Source: Helicobacter didelphidarum
Lineage (GTDB): Bacteria > Campylobacterota > Campylobacteria > Campylobacterales > Helicobacteraceae
DNA length: 55,976 bases
NCBI RefSeq assembly: GCF_003364195.1
Contig: NZ_NXLQ01000013.1
Location: 1 to 55,976, forward strand
Direction: 5' to 3'
The notes beneath the pieces were generated by a model. The model saw only the letters and a list, made by a program, of their open reading frames with translations. It searched no databases and was not told the DNA's origin. This document shows positions 38,087-47,701 of the stretch, piece by piece. The translations under genes were made by a program, and so were the position numbers. The first letter of the stretch is position 1; each line of letters starts with the position of its first letter.

Positions 38087-38695
38087 TTATTGATTGCTAC
38101 TCATATTATAATATATTTCCCATGCATGGTAAAACAATAAAATAGCAAAAAAGCTAAAAAGCAATGCACAAAGTTTATCAATATAATAAAAAGCCTTATC
38201 ATTAATCATATGACGAAAAAATGTTGCGAGGAATATGACAAAAAGAAATGCACTACTTAATCCACAAAAAAGAACAATTAAGCTTGAGAGAATCTTATTC
38301 TGCATAAAAGGTGCAACCATTATGCTAAAAAATAAAATTGCTTTAGGATTAGTGAGATTGATAAATAACGCTTTAAAATAAGTATCATGTTCTTTATTTT
38401 TGTTTTGAATATAAATGGAAGTAAATTTGGCTTTTATAAGTTGATATGCAACAAATATTAAATAACATCCGCTAACTATGCTTAGCAACAATTGAAAAAA
38501 ATGACTGCGGAAAACATACACAAAACCAAAATAAATCATACTAAGAAAGATAATCCAACCAGTGGCAATACCACAAAAAACCTTTATGCCTTGCCATCCA
38601 CCAAATCGCAAAGTATTACGCATTACAAGTAGAATATCTGGACCTGGTGTTATTCCACCAACAAATGCAACAATGAAAAGAATACAAAAATCCAT
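38087..38695 (-). CDS. LysE/RhtB family exporter
   Basis: A 202-residue inner-membrane protein. The family N-terminus FVGGITPGPDILLVMRNTLRFGGWQGIKVFCGIATG at about 12-46 is clear, and about six helices are predicted, with a hydrophilic central loop (residues 95-105). LysE/RhtB proteins export amino acids (lysine, threonine, homoserine, leucine); the substrate is not determinable. AAGGA precedes the ATG. Confidence 0.9.
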   Translation of the reverse strand: MDFCILFIVAFVGGITPGPDILLVMRNTLRFGGWQGIKVFCGIATGWIIFLSMIYFGFVYVFRSHFFQLLLSIVSGCYLIFVAYQLIKAKFTSIYIQNKNKEHDTYFKALFINLTNPKAILFFSIMVAPFMQNKILSSLIVLFCGLSSAFLFVIFLATFFRHMINDKAFYYIDKLCALLFSFFAILLFYHAWEIYYNMSSNQ

Positions 38696-39122
38696 ATTTA
38701 TTCCTTGTTATGAAATCATGGTATTATATAGTTTTAGACTTAAAATATAAATAAAAAATTTAGTGATTTGTATTCAGTATATATTTTAATTTACATATTG
38801 TATTGTTAGGAGTGTATAATTCTGTCTTAATTTATTCCGTAAAGTAAGTGTTAAAACTACATTAAATAAATCATTTGGTAATTATCTCTATTTTACATCA
38901 AAGCTTGTAATATAAAAATCTAATAAAATTTTATGAATTTTTAAGTTCTAACCATTAAGACAAGTCTATAAAAGCAAACTTTTGAAAACTATTATATATC
39001 AATTATGATAATATCTTTTTTATTATTCCTAAGGATATAAAACAAGTTGAACATCTTATGTATTACTTTTTTAGGCACAGAGTATTCTCTGTCACTTAGT
39101 TACAATTTGTTATAGTCGAATA
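38696..39122. other. 427-base spacer
   Basis: Upstream of the LysE gene and downstream of the TPR gene. AT-rich. A six-pair stem (ACAGAG/CTCTGT) near 39078-39093 is too weak to call a terminator. No gene or RNA seen. Confidence 0.45.
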
Positions 39123-41690
39123 TTATTCTGGTGCATTTACTTTAGAATCATCAATCGTAAAATCAAGAAATTCTGATTTAAACCCATGATTTGCGATGCT
39201 ATTATAATGCTGTGCAGCTGCATTATAATTCTCTGCTTCTTGATAAAGTAATCCAAGTGCATAGCGACTTTCATGATTTGCACTCGAATCCATTTTAGAT
39301 AGTTGTAACAAAAGACTTGCTGCATTTTTATGCTCCGCACCAATCGCAGCCACTGCACCCATAAGTCTTGTTACACTGTCATCTTCTTTTAATCCATTAA
39401 TTAACCTATCATAAATAGCATAGCCTTCTTCAAAATTTTGTTGATAAATATTCAAAAGTCCTAAAGCTTGCAGTAATCCATTTGGATTTTTTGTTTGTGT
39501 GCTAAGCTTAGAGTTTAAAAGATCTTTTTGACGACTAAGGTTTCCTGTAATGAAACCAACATAAATATATAATTCGCGTGCAAAACTTGGTCCATAAAAC
39601 ACATTATCAAGATTCATATTGTCTTCCCTAAAAAGATATTGGAGATTAAGAGCAGAATTTTTAACATTCGAACCATAATTTTTTGCTAAATCAAGTAATA
39701 AATTTGACACAATATCATGAGGTTGATTATTCTTTAATCGTTGGAAACCTGCTACAATATTTTGCATATCACGCATATGCATCGCACTAATTGATTGAAA
39801 TGCCAAAGAAATTGCACGATTATCATCTGTACTTGGTGTATAGATTCCTGTCTTTTTTGGATCGTTTGCCCATTCCTTTAATCTTCTAAAAAATTGTAAT
39901 TCACTATCGGACATTTTAGATTCTGAAATACTTTGTGCAACATTAGAACTTAAGGTCATTGTATCCTTGTAAATAAGATTCCCCGCAATCATTGCAAATA
40001 TGCCTGCTTGTAAATCAGTCATATCAAGATGATATGAACGCAAGAAGTGTTTGTAAGCATTACCGAAATCCCCGATTTGTGCATAAATTAATCCAAGATT
40101 ATAATGTAAAACCGCATGATTTGGATTTTCTTCAACATGTTGTTTGATAAGCTCTAATCCACCACGCAAGTCATTTTGATTAATTCTTTTTAGAGCCTGT
40201 GCAATGCTTGTATTAATATTAGAAATTGTTGCTCCACGCACGAGGATTGCACGACTTTCCTCAAGGTTACCTTGATTGATTTTAGAATCTAAAACTCCTG
40301 TTGAAATAATCTCTAGAGCTTCAATAACATTAAATACACGATATGGTGCATAATAAAAAAGAATTTTGCTTGTTAAAAGATTGGAGTGTTCGAAGCTTCG
40401 ATTCCAAAATTCATCTTGAGCAAGTTGCACATCAAACATTGTTGGTGATACTCTTGCCTTAATTGGATATGGATTAGCAAGATTTTGATCTTTATGCACT
40501 ACTGCAAATTCATCAATAATTTTTGCAGATTCAATAAAATCACCCAATTTTAAACTAATAATTTGCATTGTCATTTTTGCATGCCAATCTTCTGGATATT
40601 GCATGAGGTAATTAAATACATGCCCTCTTGCAGCATTAAGGCTACCTTGTCTCGCAAGGAGTTGTCCCAATGCGAGCTCGTCTTGCTTTTGTGCCACTGC
40701 TTTAAGATTATTGTAGGCTTGAACATTATCATTAAAAAGTGTATAAATCTTTGCAGCCAATCTTTTAGAATCTTTATCAAAATTTACATTTTGATCATGG
40801 TTGAGTGGTGATAATGCTTCAAAATATTGCCCCTGATAATATTGATTGAGGGCATAGGAATAAGCATAAGGAGGAAGATTGCTAATTTGATGTGCATAAG
40901 TATTGGCAATATTGATATAATAACGATATTTTTCCATATCTCCAAGACGAAATGCACTTACAGCTGCATTGAGTGCACTAAGCGTAATATCTTCACCAGC
41001 TGCAATTGCCTTATCATAATACTCCATACTTTTTTCATAATCTTTTGATTTTGCATTAATAACACCAAGATTATAGTTTGCGATAGCTTTTGAATATGTT
41101 GCGATTTGATTAAATAAGTTGAGTGCTTCTTGCTTATTACCTGTTTTATAGAGCATATCAGCTTTTTGAATCAGTGCTTCAAGATTTTTATCATCTACTA
41201 TTGGCGGTCTTGTTGCAAGTGCAGAAAAATCGGGGACTACAACTCCATTTTGCTGATTAGAATCTCCTTGTATCGTTCCTTGTTGTGCATTTAATTCTCC
41301 TCCACTTAAACCTGTTGTGCCACTTTGTGTTGATTGATTATTTATTTGTTCCTCTGGATTATGTTTTGGTTTGAAAGCACTTACAAGGGCAAAAATAATG
41401 ATAATAAATAAAAGAATAATGAGAGTAACCAACAAAATACGCTTTTGGAGAGGATTCAACTTTTCATCAATATTTCGTATTACAGGAATATCTTTTGCAT
41501 TATCGCGTGCAAAGTTTTCTAAAGGTGTAAAAAGTGCTAAGAATTTATTTGGCTTTTTTGCTTTTTGTGAGTCTTGTGTCTTAGTATTTTCTTCCTCATT
41601 TACCTGAGGTTCTTTAGAATCTTTATTAGTATCTTCTGTTGCCAAATCTTCCAGAGATAAGTCATCTTGCGATTTTTGTTCTTCTGCCAT
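39123..41690 (-). CDS. TPR-repeat membrane protein
   Basis: 855 residues: an acidic and Lys-rich cytoplasmic N-terminus (1-80), one membrane helix at about 85-106, a Gln/Asn/Ser linker, then a long helical domain of tetratricopeptide repeats, clear at ANYNLGVINAKSKDYEKSM (about 200), AVLHYNLGLIYAQIGDFGN and ALGLLYQEAENYNAAAQHYN. This suggests a periplasmic protein-protein scaffold. From memory the H. pylori homologue also sits beside serS; its role is unknown. AGGA precedes the ATG. It lies 23 bases downstream of serS and is probably cotranscribed. Confidence 0.82.
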   Translation of the reverse strand: MAEEQKSQDDLSLEDLATEDTNKDSKEPQVNEEENTKTQDSQKAKKPNKFLALFTPLENFARDNAKDIPVIRNIDEKLNPLQKRILLVTLIILLFIIIIFALVSAFKPKHNPEEQINNQSTQSGTTGLSGGELNAQQGTIQGDSNQQNGVVVPDFSALATRPPIVDDKNLEALIQKADMLYKTGNKQEALNLFNQIATYSKAIANYNLGVINAKSKDYEKSMEYYDKAIAAGEDITLSALNAAVSAFRLGDMEKYRYYINIANTYAHQISNLPPYAYSYALNQYYQGQYFEALSPLNHDQNVNFDKDSKRLAAKIYTLFNDNVQAYNNLKAVAQKQDELALGQLLARQGSLNAARGHVFNYLMQYPEDWHAKMTMQIISLKLGDFIESAKIIDEFAVVHKDQNLANPYPIKARVSPTMFDVQLAQDEFWNRSFEHSNLLTSKILFYYAPYRVFNVIEALEIISTGVLDSKINQGNLEESRAILVRGATISNINTSIAQALKRINQNDLRGGLELIKQHVEENPNHAVLHYNLGLIYAQIGDFGNAYKHFLRSYHLDMTDLQAGIFAMIAGNLIYKDTMTLSSNVAQSISESKMSDSELQFFRRLKEWANDPKKTGIYTPSTDDNRAISLAFQSISAMHMRDMQNIVAGFQRLKNNQPHDIVSNLLLDLAKNYGSNVKNSALNLQYLFREDNMNLDNVFYGPSFARELYIYVGFITGNLSRQKDLLNSKLSTQTKNPNGLLQALGLLNIYQQNFEEGYAIYDRLINGLKEDDSVTRLMGAVAAIGAEHKNAASLLLQLSKMDSSANHESRYALGLLYQEAENYNAAAQHYNSIANHGFKSEFLDFTIDDSKVNAPE

Positions 41691-41713
41691 GTTTTATCCT
41701 ACAAAATTTGAAT

Positions 41714-42994
41714 CTATAAATATTTTTGCAAAACCTTAGGTATTTCAATACTGCCATCAGCTTGTTGAAAATTCTCCATTATTGCTACAAGAGTCCTACC
41801 CACTGCTAAACTTGAACCATTAAGAGTATGAACAAGTTTATTTTTTCCGTCTTCTTTATAGCGAATCTTCGCTCGTCTTGCTTGGAAATCTCCACAATTA
41901 GATACAGAACTAATCTCACGATAGCAATTTTGCCCGGGTAACCATACCTCTAAATCAACTGTATTGCATGCTGAAAAACCAATATCACCACTACAAAGCT
42001 GCACAAGACGATGAGGTAGCCCTAAAGATTCTAAAAGCCTTGAAGCATTCTCAATCATACATTGTTGCATATTTATACTTTGCTCTTGAGTAGTAATCGC
42101 AACTAATTCTACTTTATCAAATTGATGTTGTCTAATAATACCTCGCGTATCACGTCCTGCACTCCCAGCCTCTTTACGAAAGCAGGGGGTATAGGCTGTA
42201 AGCATAATCGGGAGATTTTCTACTTTTATAATTTCACCTTGATAAAGATTTGTGAGTGAGATTTCAGAAGTCGAAATTAAATAAAGGTTGTGCCCTCTTT
42301 CACTCTCTGCATCAAGCGTATTGTCAATACGAAACATATCATCAGCAAATTTTGGTAGTTGCCCTGTTCCCATCATGGCTTGCTCATTAACGATAATTGG
42401 AACGGAACATATTTCAAAACCATTCTTACGATTAAAATCAAGCATATATGAAATCAACGCATGGTTAAGCCTTGCACCTTCATTACGCAAAACAGAGAAT
42501 CTGCTCTTTGCAAGTTTCACTCCAGCGTCAAAATCAATCCATTTATTTTGCTCAGCTAATTCCCAATGCTCTTTTGGTTTAAAATCAAATTTTTTAGGTT
42601 CAAGTATTTGTTTTATTTCTACATTATCAGACTCATCTTGTCCAAAAGGTGTATTAGAATCAAGTAAATTTGGAATGCGCAAAAGCATATTATGCAACTC
42701 TGCTTCTTGATTAGAGATCATTATCGTATCATTTTTTATTTCTTCTTTAAGTAAATCAAGTTTATTCTTATAATTTTTTATAGTCTCAGAATCTACTTTA
42801 TTTTTTATTAATTCACCATATTGTTTTGAAAGTTTATTTTGTTCTGCTTGTTTAGATTCTGTTTTTATTTTAAATGCTTTATACATGCTTACAAAATCAC
42901 GGAGCGAAGAAAGAACTAATGGATCTATATTGCGTTTAGAGAGATTGTTTGAAACAAAATCAAAATCATTAAGTAAAAGTTTGGTATCTATCAT
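41714..42994 (-). CDS. serS: Seryl-tRNA synthetase
   Basis: Charges tRNA-Ser. A 426-residue class II enzyme with the N-terminal coiled-coil arm (about 25-105), motif 2 ([25 protein letters not shown]) and motif 3 ([18 protein letters not shown]). AGG lies six bases before the ATG. Upstream of the TPR protein gene. Confidence 0.96.
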   Translation of the reverse strand: MIDTKLLLNDFDFVSNNLSKRNIDPLVLSSLRDFVSMYKAFKIKTESKQAEQNKLSKQYGELIKNKVDSETIKNYKNKLDLLKEEIKNDTIMISNQEAELHNMLLRIPNLLDSNTPFGQDESDNVEIKQILEPKKFDFKPKEHWELAEQNKWIDFDAGVKLAKSRFSVLRNEGARLNHALISYMLDFNRKNGFEICSVPIIVNEQAMMGTGQLPKFADDMFRIDNTLDAESERGHNLYLISTSEISLTNLYQGEIIKVENLPIMLTAYTPCFRKEAGSAGRDTRGIIRQHQFDKVELVAITTQEQSINMQQCMIENASRLLESLGLPHRLVQLCSGDIGFSACNTVDLEVWLPGQNCYREISSVSNCGDFQARRAKIRYKEDGKNKLVHTLNGSSLAVGRTLVAIMENFQQADGSIEIPKVLQKYL

Positions 42995-43121
42995 ACATAA
43001 CCTATTAAAATTGAGTTCATTAAAGTATAAAAAACTAATTATAACAAAAATATATAAAATCTCTTTGATAAAAACTTTTTTTTTGTTAAAATACTAATAT
43101 TAAAAACTAAGGAGTTTTCTT

Positions 43122-44075
43122 TTGATAGCTGATATTGATAAAACCACTTCTTTACATTTAAATAATCAAGCTCAATTTTTGTGCTTTACGCTAGAAGATC
43201 CTCAAGCAGATAATGACGTGCAACTTTATGCCATGAATGTTTTTAAAATTCGTGAAATTATTTATTATGATGGTGAAATAACAGAAACTGCTGGAGAAAA
43301 TGAGGGGATTGTATTGGGATATTTAACCGTTCGTGGTGAGAGCATACCACTTGTGGATATGAGACGGTGGCTTTACTTTAATCCAACAAATCCAAAACGC
43401 AATTTGTGTGAATTTTCAACAAAAAATCCTAAAACTCTTGTAATCTTATGTAATTTTTCACAATGCACCGTAGGGCTAAAGATTCTTGGTGTTAAAAGAA
43501 TTATACAAAGGAGCTGGGATTCTATTATTGTTGGCAGTGAATACGGCTTTGATGGAAATAATAAAATTACTGCAACAACAAAATTTGATGATGGGTCTGT
43601 TGTACAAATTATGGATGTTGAACGCATGGTGTCTGATGCGTTTCCTAGTTTAGAAGCTACACATGAACTTGAACTAGAGCATCTTAAACCGATTGGTAGC
43701 GAGAGGGTGATTTTATTGGCTGAAGATTCTAAACCTGCACAAAAATCCTTACAAACTATTATGGAAAAACTTGGACTTCGTTATTTTACTTTTCCAAATG
43801 GTAAGGCATTGCTTGAATATCTTTATAGCCCAGGTGTGGTAAAAACAGTTGGGGCGGTTATTACTGATTTAGAAATGCCACTTATTTCTGGTTTTGAAGT
43901 TTTAAAGCACATTCGAGAAACTGAATCAACAAAAAATCTTCCTGTTATTGTTAATTCCTCAATGAGCAATGATTCAAATATTGAAAAAGCACAAAGCCTA
44001 CAAGCAAATGCCTTTATTACGAAATCTCGTCCAGCAGAAATAGAAGATGCGTTGCGTGAGGCGTTGCAAGGATAA
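43122..44075 (+). CDS. cheV: Chemotaxis coupling protein CheV
   Basis: A CheW-like coupling domain (about 15-175) fused to a response-regulator receiver (about 195-317); it links receptors to CheA and can be modulated by phosphorylation. Receiver residues are in place: Glu201/Asp202, the phospho-acceptor Asp249 (ITDLEMP), Ser280 and Lys301. 317 residues. The start is TTG with AAGGAG eight bases upstream. Helicobacter has several CheV paralogues, so the exact number cannot be assigned. Confidence 0.92.
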   Translation: MIADIDKTTSLHLNNQAQFLCFTLEDPQADNDVQLYAMNVFKIREIIYYDGEITETAGENEGIVLGYLTVRGESIPLVDMRRWLYFNPTNPKRNLCEFSTKNPKTLVILCNFSQCTVGLKILGVKRIIQRSWDSIIVGSEYGFDGNNKITATTKFDDGSVVQIMDVERMVSDAFPSLEATHELELEHLKPIGSERVILLAEDSKPAQKSLQTIMEKLGLRYFTFPNGKALLEYLYSPGVVKTVGAVITDLEMPLISGFEVLKHIRETESTKNLPVIVNSSMSNDSNIEKAQSLQANAFITKSRPAEIEDALREALQG

Positions 44076-44143
44076 ATTCATATTTTAATGCAAAGTTTTA
44101 GTAGTGATAGAAATGCTTCGAACTTCATCTATGCAAATAATCT

Positions 44144-45949
44144 CTAAAAATAAAATGAAAATCCAATATTATTTTGCCACATTGCATTGCTCTGATAAAA
44201 AATACTTCTAGAATTTAATAAATTATGATAGCCTATCGTTTCAATAAACATATCAATATCTTTTGTAATTCCTATGCCCATATAATGATACAACTTTGAA
44301 TCATATCCGCGATTATTTCCAAAGAAGTCATAGTAGTAGTTATAATTTAATATCCATTTGAATGGGACATTACCCAATGAAAAACTCGAAATAAATCCCG
44401 TTTCAAATCCTATTGCAACATTATTAATTATGTCATAACGATAGAAAAGCTTTGGCACTGTATAGAATCCAAATGCTCCAGCATAAGCTCCAATACCAAA
44501 ACCTACCTCGATGGTTGGAAAAATATAGCTATTTGAATTTGGCTGTGCCAAAAAAGTATTATTTGCACCATGCTGATAAAGATTAGTTTCAAAAGCAATA
44601 CGCATATATTTTGAAAATATTTTTGTGCGTGGAAAATCCATAATAGATTGTGTTTTTAAAAGTTCGATATTTTCGATATAGGGCATATTACGATAAAAAT
44701 CAAAACCTACTTTCATATTCATCAGTTTTGCCTCTGTATAATCTTTATATGCTACATTCACATTCCGAAGATCTGAATAAATAGGTGTTATCTCAAGTTT
44801 TAGGTGATGAAAACTTGGTGTGTCTGTTCGCACATAAGGAGAGATAAAATTACCATAAAATAGAGCAATACGAGTATTATTTTTATTTTGTGTAACATCA
44901 TTTGCACCATATTTTTCTATGAACTTTATTTTATTTTTTGGGTGATGTGTCTCTGTAAGTTCAATAAGATTTTTAGATTGCAGGAGATGAAGATATTCTG
45001 TCGGTGTTTGAAAAAGTTTCCAATTTTGTAACAAAAATTCTGGATTAATAGCTCCAAGTGCACTACGAACAGCGTCATTGCAATTATAGCTCATGAAGCT
45101 ATAATTAATCTCTTTTCCCTTAAGCTCCCAAATATGTTGTTGGAATCTAGATACTTCTTTCTCATTGAGTTTAACACGGAAACTATAAACACTCCGATTT
45201 TGATTTTGTATATAATCATCTTGCAAATATTCTAATGGCTTAATTTCATAATCACCTTTAGCACCTGAAGTAAAAAGTGCTATGTAAGTGATTGGATTAA
45301 ATCCAAGTTCATTGTCTCTTACAAAGAAACTAATGGTAAAATCCTTGTTTAATACCTTAGTGGTTTTTGGAGTATCTGATTGTATCAAGTCTTTTGTCGT
45401 AAAACGAAAGAAAATATGCCCTAGAGATGAACCGGGGGCACTCTCACTTTCACTTGCAAAGTTAAGAAAAATTTTCTCAAAAGGCATATTTTGCATAAAT
45501 TCTTTATACTCAATACAATTTCTTTCGTCTATGAGATTATGAAGTATTTGTTTGTATGGGGCTGGGGTATGTTTTAAGATATATTGTATACGCAGAGGAA
45601 ATCGGCATACAACACTATTGTTATCATTGCGTGATATATTTGTATTCAAATCTAATGTGCTACTTCTAATATGTTGTTCAATAAATAACTGATAAATAAG
45701 TGCATTATATTCTGCTTGAGGATTTTTATAACCAACCGAACTTATAAAATAATTTGATTTTTTGTTAATAAGAGACTGATGTCCTCTATAATGTAACAAT
45801 GTTTGCCATTCACTATCATTTTGCACATCTTGATCCAATAATATATTATATAATAATATATTATCCTGCAACAGGAAAGCATTACTGAAATTTGAATACA
45901 ATATAATGCAACATAGCAATATTTGAAATATTCTTAATTGATTCCTCAT
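44144..45949 (-). CDS. DUF4105-family outer-membrane protein
   Basis: 601 residues with a signal peptide (MRNQLRIFQILLCC... cut after SNA at about 24). The middle contains FASESESAPGSSLGHIFFRF and FMSYNCNDAVRSAL, the His and Cys motifs of the DUF4105/Lnb-type cysteine-hydrolase-like domain. The last third has alternating strands with many Tyr/Phe and ends in Phe (NNIGFSFYF), the mark of an outer-membrane beta barrel, so the protein probably has an enzymatic domain fused to a barrel. The frame extends ten codons upstream to 45979; the ATG at 45947-45949 gives the better signal peptide. Enzyme activity is not established. Confidence 0.78.
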   Translation of the reverse strand: MRNQLRIFQILLCCIILYSNFSNAFLLQDNILLYNILLDQDVQNDSEWQTLLHYRGHQSLINKKSNYFISSVGYKNPQAEYNALIYQLFIEQHIRSSTLDLNTNISRNDNNSVVCRFPLRIQYILKHTPAPYKQILHNLIDERNCIEYKEFMQNMPFEKIFLNFASESESAPGSSLGHIFFRFTTKDLIQSDTPKTTKVLNKDFTISFFVRDNELGFNPITYIALFTSGAKGDYEIKPLEYLQDDYIQNQNRSVYSFRVKLNEKEVSRFQQHIWELKGKEINYSFMSYNCNDAVRSALGAINPEFLLQNWKLFQTPTEYLHLLQSKNLIELTETHHPKNKIKFIEKYGANDVTQNKNNTRIALFYGNFISPYVRTDTPSFHHLKLEITPIYSDLRNVNVAYKDYTEAKLMNMKVGFDFYRNMPYIENIELLKTQSIMDFPRTKIFSKYMRIAFETNLYQHGANNTFLAQPNSNSYIFPTIEVGFGIGAYAGAFGFYTVPKLFYRYDIINNVAIGFETGFISSFSLGNVPFKWILNYNYYYDFFGNNRGYDSKLYHYMGIGITKDIDMFIETIGYHNLLNSRSIFYQSNAMWQNNIGFSFYF

Positions 45950-46057
45950 TATCAAAACTTCATAAAACAAACAATTCATTTTCTATGCAAAAACTAATTG
46001 ACCTTGAAATAAAAACTATTATTTATATAAAAATTATTCCTTAATCCATATCAAACC

Positions 46058-47221
46058 TTACTTGTTCATACCACAAAAGTCTTTTATCGCTTCGATTTTA
46101 TCTGTTTTTTCCCAGCTAAACTCGGGTAACTCTCGTCCAAAATGCCCATAAGCTGCGGTTTTTTGATATATCGGACGCAACAAATCAAGAGATTCTATAA
46201 TGCCTTTTGGTGTGAGTTTAAAGACTCTTTTAATACATTCTGTGAGTTTAGAATCTTCTACTTTGCCTGTGCCTTGTGTATCTACAAGTATTGATACTGG
46301 TTCTACCACGCCAATAGCATACGCCACTTGCACGATAGCTTTATCGCAAACTCCACTTGCTACGAGGTTTTTTGCTACATATCTTGCCGCATAAGCCGCG
46401 CTTCTATCGACTTTGCTAGGGTCTTTCCCGCTAAATGCACCTCCGCCATGCGGACAACTCCCGCCATAAGTATCCACAATAATCTTTCGTCCTGTAAGTC
46501 CTGCATCGCCTTGTGGTCCGCCAATGACGAATTTCCCTGTGGGATTGACAAAATAGCGAATATTATCATTGAGATATTCTTTTGGTAGGACTTTTTGCAC
46601 GATTTCTTCTATCACGGCGTCCCTCAAATGTGTTTGACTTGTCTCTGGGCTGTGTTGCGTGGAGAGAACGATAGTATCAATCGCCACTGGCTTGCCATCT
46701 TCATATCGCACGGTAACTTGAGATTTGCCATCTGGTCGCAAAAACGGCAATGTGCCATCTTTTCTCTTTTGTGCTAAACCTTCAGTTAATCGATGTGAAA
46801 GCCATATCGGTAAGGGCATAAGGGAGGGGGTTTCACGACAGGCATAGCCAAACATTAGCCCTTGGTCTCCTGCTCCAATCTCGCCATCTTCCCTATCTAC
46901 GCCCTGATTAATATCTGGACTTTGTTCTCCGATACCATTAAGCACCGCTGCGGAGCGATAATCAAAGCCATATAGCGCGTCTGTGTAGCCGATTTCTTGC
47001 ACGACTTTTCGTGCTATTTCTTGCATAGGCGCATACACATTTGTTTTGAGCTCTCCTGCGATGACGCAAAAGCCGTTACTCACAAGCGTTTCGCACGCTA
47101 CACGAGCATTTTTATCACGCGAGATAATATAATCTAGCACAGCGTCGCTGATTTGGTCTGCCATTTTGTCTGGGTGTCCTTCGGTTACAGATTCTGAAGT
47201 GAAAAGAAACGATTTTTTCAT
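46058..47221 (-). CDS. metK: S-adenosylmethionine synthase
   Basis: Makes SAM from methionine and ATP. 387 residues with [20 protein letters not shown] at the N-terminus, [28 protein letters not shown] and [16 protein letters not shown], all standard. The frame is open 19 codons further upstream, but AAGGTGAG before the ATG at 47219-47221 settles the start. The G+C content is visibly higher than in its neighbours (two 60-base lines I counted gave 48-50 percent against roughly 33 around it), unusual for a housekeeping gene here. Divergent from metE. Confidence 0.96.
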   Translation of the reverse strand: MKKSFLFTSESVTEGHPDKMADQISDAVLDYIISRDKNARVACETLVSNGFCVIAGELKTNVYAPMQEIARKVVQEIGYTDALYGFDYRSAAVLNGIGEQSPDINQGVDREDGEIGAGDQGLMFGYACRETPSLMPLPIWLSHRLTEGLAQKRKDGTLPFLRPDGKSQVTVRYEDGKPVAIDTIVLSTQHSPETSQTHLRDAVIEEIVQKVLPKEYLNDNIRYFVNPTGKFVIGGPQGDAGLTGRKIIVDTYGGSCPHGGGAFSGKDPSKVDRSAAYAARYVAKNLVASGVCDKAIVQVAYAIGVVEPVSILVDTQGTGKVEDSKLTECIKRVFKLTPKGIIESLDLLRPIYQKTAAYGHFGRELPEFSWEKTDKIEAIKDFCGMNK

Positions 47222-47349
47222 AAACTCACCTTGTGTTTTGGATTTTTTGCTTGTTGTGAATGGGCGAAATAATAGCACAAAATATTAAATATACATATTG
47301 TAATTTTGATTTTATGATAAAAAATATCTCATAAATGATTGCAAAAAGC

Positions 47350-47398
47350 TATTCAATATAATTTTAATTAATATGCTCAATCAAAATTATATTGAATA
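47350..47398. repeat. 16-base perfect inverted repeat between metK and metE
   Basis: TATTCAATATAATTTT and its exact complement surround a 17-base centre in the 480-base divergent spacer. It is placed to bind a dimeric regulator acting on metK, metE or both, or to form a leader hairpin of metK. Nothing else was seen in 47222-47642. Confidence 0.6.
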
Positions 47399-47642
47399 TG
47401 AAAATTGTAATATTATGGGAAAAATAGTATTATTGTTAATCATTTAAATAATAAAAAACACAAAAGATATATTTTAGATGTTTTAATTCTGGCAACACAG
47501 AAGGATACAATGTATATTCACATAGTGTAAATATACTTAAATTATATTAAATATTCTTGAAAACTTAATTTTGTATTGTAAGCAAAAAATGATGCTCTTA
47601 CGAATTTATCCTAAAGAAAACAGAAGAATTAATCTACCAATA

Positions 47643-47672
47643 TTGACAAACACAATATGTAAATGATAAAAT
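47643..47672 (+). promoter_or_regulatory. Sigma-70 promoter of metE
   Basis: TTGACA (47643-47648), an 18-base spacer and TAAAAT (47667-47672) lie 30 bases before the metE ATG, with a predicted start near 47679. Confidence 0.65.
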
Positions 47673-47701
47673 TATGCAAATTTTCTAATGAGGTTAAATA
47701 T

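Noticed and set aside
42288-42710. A 140-codon plus-strand frame inside serS
   Set aside because: Antisense shadow of a clear housekeeping gene, with no ribosome site.
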